Source of the DNA: Candidatus Cloacimonadota bacterium | GTDB taxonomy: Bacteria; Cloacimonadota; Cloacimonadia; Cloacimonadales; Cloacimonadaceae | NCBI GenBank assembly: GCA_012728875.1 | Contig: JAAYEF010000019.1 | Location: 1 to 38,045 of the forward strand | Direction of reading: 5' to 3' | Length of the DNA stretch: 38,045 nucleotides | In this document: piece by piece, positions 34,597-38,045 of the stretch | Layout of the letters: each line of letters opens with the position of its first letter | How positions within the stretch are numbered: position 1 is the stretch's first letter | The notes under the pieces: model-generated | The model's input: only the letters and a program-made list of their open reading frames with translations | What the model was told of the DNA's origin: nothing | The model's database searches: none | Made by a program: the position numbers and the translations under genes

Positions 34597-35897
34597 TGTT
34601 CTTCCTTGATTTCTTCGGTTTGGTCAGCGTCTGCGGCTTCAGGTTCTTCGGGCTCCGGCTCCGGCTCCACAAATTCGTTCTTTGCCGCAATTTCCTGCAG
34701 GATGTGGTGAGCCAGGGCGTCCTGTTTGAAGTGTTCGCTCACCTCGTCTTTGAAATATTTTTCACGGAAGGCGCCGGGGCTCATTTCTTCCATGATGGCG
34801 CTGTGTTGGATGAAAGCATCCACCATTTCGTCCGTGGGTTCAAGCTCTGCTTTTTTAACCAAGGCGCTCATCAGATAGAAATTTACCATTTCGGTCACGG
34901 TTCTTTGCACCACCAGTTCCTGCAGGATTTGGTGGTATTCGGGACTGTATTGCTCCAGCTCCTGCTGAACCATGTGGGAAAGGGTTCTGCGGGGAAGCTC
35001 GAAGGGGTTGTCCTTATAGAGCTTTGCCAAAATGGCGCTGTGCTTGCCCTTGATGTTGAAGTTCTCCACCTTTTCCTTCATGTCGTCGGCAATCTTGGCC
35101 TTCATCTCATCCAGGTTTTCAAATTCCAGATCCTTGGCAAATTCATCATCGGCTTTGGGATAGACGAGCCGGGTGACGGCTTCCACGTCCAAAGTGCAGG
35201 GATAGATTTTATCTGGTATAACATCGAACTCTTCAGTGTAGTCGTGGTCAATATCCCTGCTGATGTCGTCTCCTACAAGTTCCAGTTCAATCTTGTCCCC
35301 AGTTTTCGCACCTATGAGCTTGGTATATTGTCCGTCTTCGTCGTTGAAAGCTTGTATATTTACCTTGGCGATTGTAGGCTCTCCTTCTTCCTCAAAGCTC
35401 AATTCACCACCAACAATGTCATCTTCCGCGGCTGTTTCAACATCCTGGATGGTTCCGTTTTGTTCGATGAGCTTTTCAATGAAGCTGTCCACCTGCTCTT
35501 CCAGCAGCATGGGCTTGAAGGGGATTTTCAGCCCTTCAAGGCTGGCAAATTCTATTTTGGGCTCCTGCTCCAGCTCAAAAACCACCTTGAAATCTCCATC
35601 TTCAGGCCATTCAAGTGTGGAGACCATCGGGTTCATCAAATAGCTGAGCTCATGCTCCTGAGCGGCTTCATTGAACACGTCGATGGCATAGTCTTCTTCA
35701 AAAAGACCCCGGATCCTTTCTCCGTGAAGTCTTTCAACCATGGCAAGCGGAGCTTTTCCCTTGCGGAAACCGGGCACGTCAAAGCGTTTGGCGGATTTTT
35801 GCAAGAACTTTTGATAGGCTTCGCCGGCTTTTTCCGCTTCAACCGTGATGCTCACTTCCAGGGATGTCTGGTTGATCTGTTTGATATCTGTTTGCAC
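34593..35897 (-). CDS. tig: Trigger factor
   Basis: A 434-residue ribosome-associated chaperone. The N-terminal ribosome-binding domain has GFRKGKAP (signature, about residue 41). A PPIase-like domain follows (about 150-240, with [11 protein letters not shown] and KIYPC), then the helical arms and an acidic Glu/Pro-rich tail. Start: GTG at 35897 with AGGAG 5 nt upstream; an ATG two bases earlier is out of frame. Only 18 bases separate its start from the 3' CCA of the tRNA-Leu gene. Confidence 0.92.
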   Translation of the reverse strand: MQTDIKQINQTSLEVSITVEAEKAGEAYQKFLQKSAKRFDVPGFRKGKAPLAMVERLHGERIRGLFEEDYAIDVFNEAAQEHELSYLMNPMVSTLEWPEDGDFKVVFELEQEPKIEFASLEGLKIPFKPMLLEEQVDSFIEKLIEQNGTIQDVETAAEDDIVGGELSFEEEGEPTIAKVNIQAFNDEDGQYTKLIGAKTGDKIELELVGDDISRDIDHDYTEEFDVIPDKIYPCTLDVEAVTRLVYPKADDEFAKDLEFENLDEMKAKIADDMKEKVENFNIKGKHSAILAKLYKDNPFELPRRTLSHMVQQELEQYSPEYHQILQELVVQRTVTEMVNFYLMSALVKKAELEPTDEMVDAFIQHSAIMEEMSPGAFREKYFKDEVSEHFKQDALAHHILQEIAAKNEFVEPEPEPEEPEAADADQTEEIKEEQ

Positions 35898-35915
35898 ATT
35901 TTCTCCTGATAAATT

Positions 35916-36001
35916 TGGTGCGAAAGAGGGGACTCGAACCCCTAAGGGAAGCTCCCACTGGATCCTAAGTCCAGCGCGTCTGCCAATTCCGCCACTTTCG
36001 C
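35916..36001 (-). tRNA. tRNA-Leu (anticodon UAG)
   Basis: A class II tRNA on the minus strand. The acceptor stem is GCGAAAG/CTTTCGC, the D-arm region is GGCGGAATTGGCAGACGCGC and the anticodon stem CTGGA/TCCAG has loop CTTAGGA (anticodon TAG). The long variable arm GGGAGCTTCCC and a T arm GGGGTTCGAGTCCCC follow. Discriminator A and an encoded CCA end the gene. It reads Leu CUN (mainly CUA/CUG) codons. Confidence 0.97.
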
Positions 36002-36072
36002 AAGCGATGTTTTATTTTGATATGATAATTATTATAAGTGATCCGGTCAAGTTTTTCAAACTTTTCCGAATG

Positions 36073-36912
36073 TCAGGTGATGAGGCTGCAGTTGTCTATC
36101 AATCTGGTGTTGCCGAAGAAAACCGCCATCAGCATTCTGGAGTTTTCATCCACCTCAGCCGCATCTTCCAGCGAATCTGAATCCACGATCCTTATATAGT
36201 CGATCCTGCCGCCGGCTGCCAAAACCGATTCCTCGGCTTCCCTGATCAGCTCTGCACTGCTGCGCAAACCTGATGCAACCCGCTTCTGCGCGGTTTTCAA
36301 GGCTTGGTTCAATGCTCTGGCACGCAGGCGTTCATCCGGGTTCAGATATGCGTTTCGGGAGCTGAGCGCCAGTCCGTCTTCCTCGCGGATGATGGCGCAG
36401 CGCACGATGCGGGTTTCGCTGTTCAAATCCTGCAGCATTCGCTCCAGCACGACAATCTGCTGAAAGTCTTTGAGCCCCATGAACATGAGTTCGGGTCGCA
36501 CGATGTTGCACAGCTTGAGAACCACGGTGGCAACTCCGCGAAAATGGCCGGGACGGCTGGCTCCGCAGAGTTTTTCGGATAGCTCTTCAACTTCGATCCA
36601 GGTTCGGTAGCCCTGTGGATACATCTGGGCGTTGTCTGGAAAGAAAATGAGATCCACCCCTTTTTGGGAGAGCAGTTCCAAGTCTTTTTCCAGGTTTCGC
36701 GGATATTTGTCGAGGTCTTCCGAAGGTCCGAATTGGGCTGGGTTCACATAGATCGAAACCACACAGAGCTCGCACTGCTCTTTGCAGCGCTCCACTAATG
36801 AAAGGTGACCTTCATGCAGGGCGCCCATGGTGGGCACAAATCCCACCTTCAGGCCCTGTCTGGTTTCACGCAGAGCTTGGCGGATTTCGTCTATGCTTTG
36901 GCAAATTTTCAT
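36073..36912 (-). CDS. panC: Pantothenate synthetase
   Basis: A 279-residue PanC. VPTMGALHEGHLSLV carries the HIGH-like site, IYVNPAQFGPSEDLDKYPR the beta-alanine/pantoate pocket, PGHFRGVATVVLKL the ATP region, KDFQQIVVLERML and EEDGLALSSRNAYL the rest of the core. It joins pantoate and beta-alanine in CoA synthesis. The usual FGEKD/FGQKD reads MGLKD. Its ATG shares one base with the panD stop (TGATG), so the two are coupled. Confidence 0.95.
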   Translation of the reverse strand: MKICQSIDEIRQALRETRQGLKVGFVPTMGALHEGHLSLVERCKEQCELCVVSIYVNPAQFGPSEDLDKYPRNLEKDLELLSQKGVDLIFFPDNAQMYPQGYRTWIEVEELSEKLCGASRPGHFRGVATVVLKLCNIVRPELMFMGLKDFQQIVVLERMLQDLNSETRIVRCAIIREEDGLALSSRNAYLNPDERLRARALNQALKTAQKRVASGLRSSAELIREAEESVLAAGGRIDYIRIVDSDSLEDAAEVDENSRMLMAVFFGNTRLIDNCSLIT

Positions 36913-37262
36913 CAGTTTACGGGGTCGTTGTTTTCACCCAAAATGACGATTTTCGGCTGATATTCCAGCATCTCGGCGTCTTCCATCAAACCGTAGTTCA
37001 CCACGATGATCCTGTCGCCAACGTGCACCTTGCGCGCTGCGGCGCCGTTGATGCTGATCTTGCGGCTGCCGGGTTCAGCGGCAATGATGTAGGTGGAAAA
37101 CCTGGCGCCGTTGTCCACGTCCCAAATTTCCACACGTTCAAATTCACGCATTCCGCTCAATTCCAGCAGTTCGGAATCGATCTGGATGCTGGCATTGTAA
37201 TTCAGATCGCATTCTGTCACCGTTGCCCGGTGCAGTTTGGAAAGCAGTTTATATCTGAGCAT
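36912..37262 (-). CDS. panD: Aspartate 1-decarboxylase proenzyme
   Basis: A 116-residue PanD, the normal length. KLHRATVTECDLNY (Lys9, His11, Tyr22), RFSTYII and INGAAARKVHVGD match the family. The self-cleavage point, usually Gly24-Ser25, reads Ala24-Ser25 (NYNASIQID); Ser25, which becomes the pyruvoyl group, is kept. It makes beta-alanine from aspartate for panC, its downstream neighbour. Confidence 0.93.
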   Translation of the reverse strand: MLRYKLLSKLHRATVTECDLNYNASIQIDSELLELSGMREFERVEIWDVDNGARFSTYIIAAEPGSRKISINGAAARKVHVGDRIIVVNYGLMEDAEMLEYQPKIVILGENNDPVN

Positions 37263-37930
37263 TTAGCACACTCCATTTCATGGATTTTCACCCACAAAAA
37301 AATCAATGGCTTAGGTGTCAATGTTTTTATCCCTTGGTAAGATGGCACTTGCTTCTGTATCCGGATTTTTGGGCTTGGGATTGGATTTTGTGGGATGGAG
37401 CTCACAGGCGGAACATCACTATTCATTTCCTTGGAACCGATTCTTATATTCATGCCTGAGGCTCTTTCTTGAACCCTGTTTCAAGGCGTCGATCACTTCT
37501 TAATCAAGCCTTAATCAAGTCTTAATAATTAACGCTTGATTAAGGCTTGATAACCACTTGATTAAGGCTTTCAGCCAAGGCTGAGCCGCCCTGAACAAGG
37601 TTGACCGATACATGGAAGATGAATTTAGCCAAAAATCAGCTTTGCAGAGCATGAAAATGCCAAGTCTTTTTCACGGAAAACTGCTAAAACCTGGCTTTCT
37701 GAAAAATAATTCATATTTCGTAATCAATTGCATGAATGGAGGATAGATTGTGAGCCTGTCCAGCTTTCGTAATAAAAATGAAAATTTGTATTGACAGAAA
37801 AACCGGCTTATCTTTTCTGACACAACCTGTGCGGCAGATGCTGCACAAAATGAGTTCTTTCAAAATATATAGAGTGCCACATTTAGAGATTTGTGCGAGC
37901 CAAAGAAGTCAATTATCAAAATCATTATAT
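37263..37930. other. Intergenic region upstream of the 16S gene
   Basis: These 668 bases lie between divergent panD and the 16S gene. They contain repeat copy 2 (37477-37608) and should contain the rRNA promoter. TTGACA is at 37791-37796, but TATCTT follows after only 12 bases, too close for a standard sigma-70 promoter. A Bacteroidetes-like reading (TTTG 37785 to TATCTTTT 37809) is possible. No gene is seen. Confidence 0.45.
37477..37608. repeat. 132-bp palindromic repeat, copy 2 (upstream of 16S rRNA)
   Basis: This copy lies about 320 bases upstream of the 16S 5' end, in the same orientation relative to its downstream gene as copy 1 has to glnS. The perfect 17-bp arms are 37503-37519 and 37535-37551. 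Differences from copy 1 are mostly near the right end. Confidence 0.85.
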
Positions 37931-38045
37931 ATGATGGAGAGTTTGATCCTGGCTCAGGACGAACGCTGGCGGCGTGGATTAGGCATGCAAGTCGAACGGT
38001 ATGGCACCTTCGGGTGTCAGAGAGTGGCGAACGGGTGAGTAACAC
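37931..38045 (+). rRNA. rrs: 16S ribosomal RNA, 5' end (partial)
   Basis: AGAGTTTGATCCTGGCTCAG at 37938-37957 is the universal 27F site. GACGAACGCTGGCGGCGTG, the following CATGCAAGTCGAACGG and GGCGAACGGGTGAGTAACAC match helices near the 5' domain. The mature 5' end is placed at about 37931 by comparison with E. coli numbering. The gene runs off the right edge. Confidence 0.97.

Overview
The window looks like a chromosome segment of an uncultured Gram-negative bacterium, most plausibly a member of Cloacimonadota (WWE1). This is an inference. It rests on a truncated secreted protein at 23924-24451 of the 'GGSGTA-DPW-VATAEQLNNVR' GLUG-like type I associate with that phylum, on GlnS, a PPi-type phosphofructokinase and an NADP-type glutamate dehydrogenase, and on outer-envelope genes (MlaE, heptosyltransferase-like GT9). 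The partial 16S gene at the right edge would settle it.

Region 1 (1 to about 7.3 kb) is the regulatory and early half of a Mu-like transposable prophage. A LexA/cI-type S24 repressor reads rightward. Opposite it a leftward early operon carries a Cys-rich HTH protein, a MuA-type DDE transposase, a MuB-type AAA+ ATPase, a winged-helix protein, GemA (DUF1018), a DUF3164 protein, an AlpA-like HTH protein and a gp27/DUF1804-like small terminase candidate. The genes overlap by 4-14 nt. A 12-13 bp motif (CCACTTGGACA) occurs seven times in the control region, partly inside the first gene, and twice more near the presumed phage end. A GC-rich chain of hairpins lies at the far left, followed by the start of another leftward gene that leaves the window.

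Region 2 (7.5-16.1 kb) is a small zinc-ribbon gene followed by a surface-glycan locus: a WlbA/WbpB-like sugar dehydrogenase, an SDR epimerase, a GT2 transferase, a Wzx-like flippase, a GT9 and two GT4-type transferases.

Region 3 (16.6-23.7 kb) is housekeeping: glnS, a four-helix membrane protein, an ACT-like TM1266-family regulator, dnaX, PPi-PFK and gdhA, with clear terminators.

Region 4 (23.9-26.66 kb) is non-coding, repeat-laden DNA with a decayed GLUG gene, an AT palindrome between arms of a long inverted repeat, tandem decamers, and duplicated 150-180 bp blocks carrying GGATCC-centred palindromes.

Region 5 (26.66-37.26 kb) is one long leftward series: panD-panC, then tRNA-Leu(UAG)-tig-clpP-clpX-lipoprotein-pepP-coaD-dnaB-mlaE-thiB-like-trmL, mostly joined by start/stop overlaps. 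The window ends in the 5' end of a 16S rRNA gene on the + strand. A 132-bp palindromic repeat is present upstream of both glnS and the 16S gene.

Most likely to reward follow-up: the operator-like array that also encodes CPSG repeats in the prophage control gene, the paired 132-bp repeats, the GGA-loop hairpin chain at the left edge, and a PanD whose self-cleavage site reads Ala-Ser instead of Gly-Ser.
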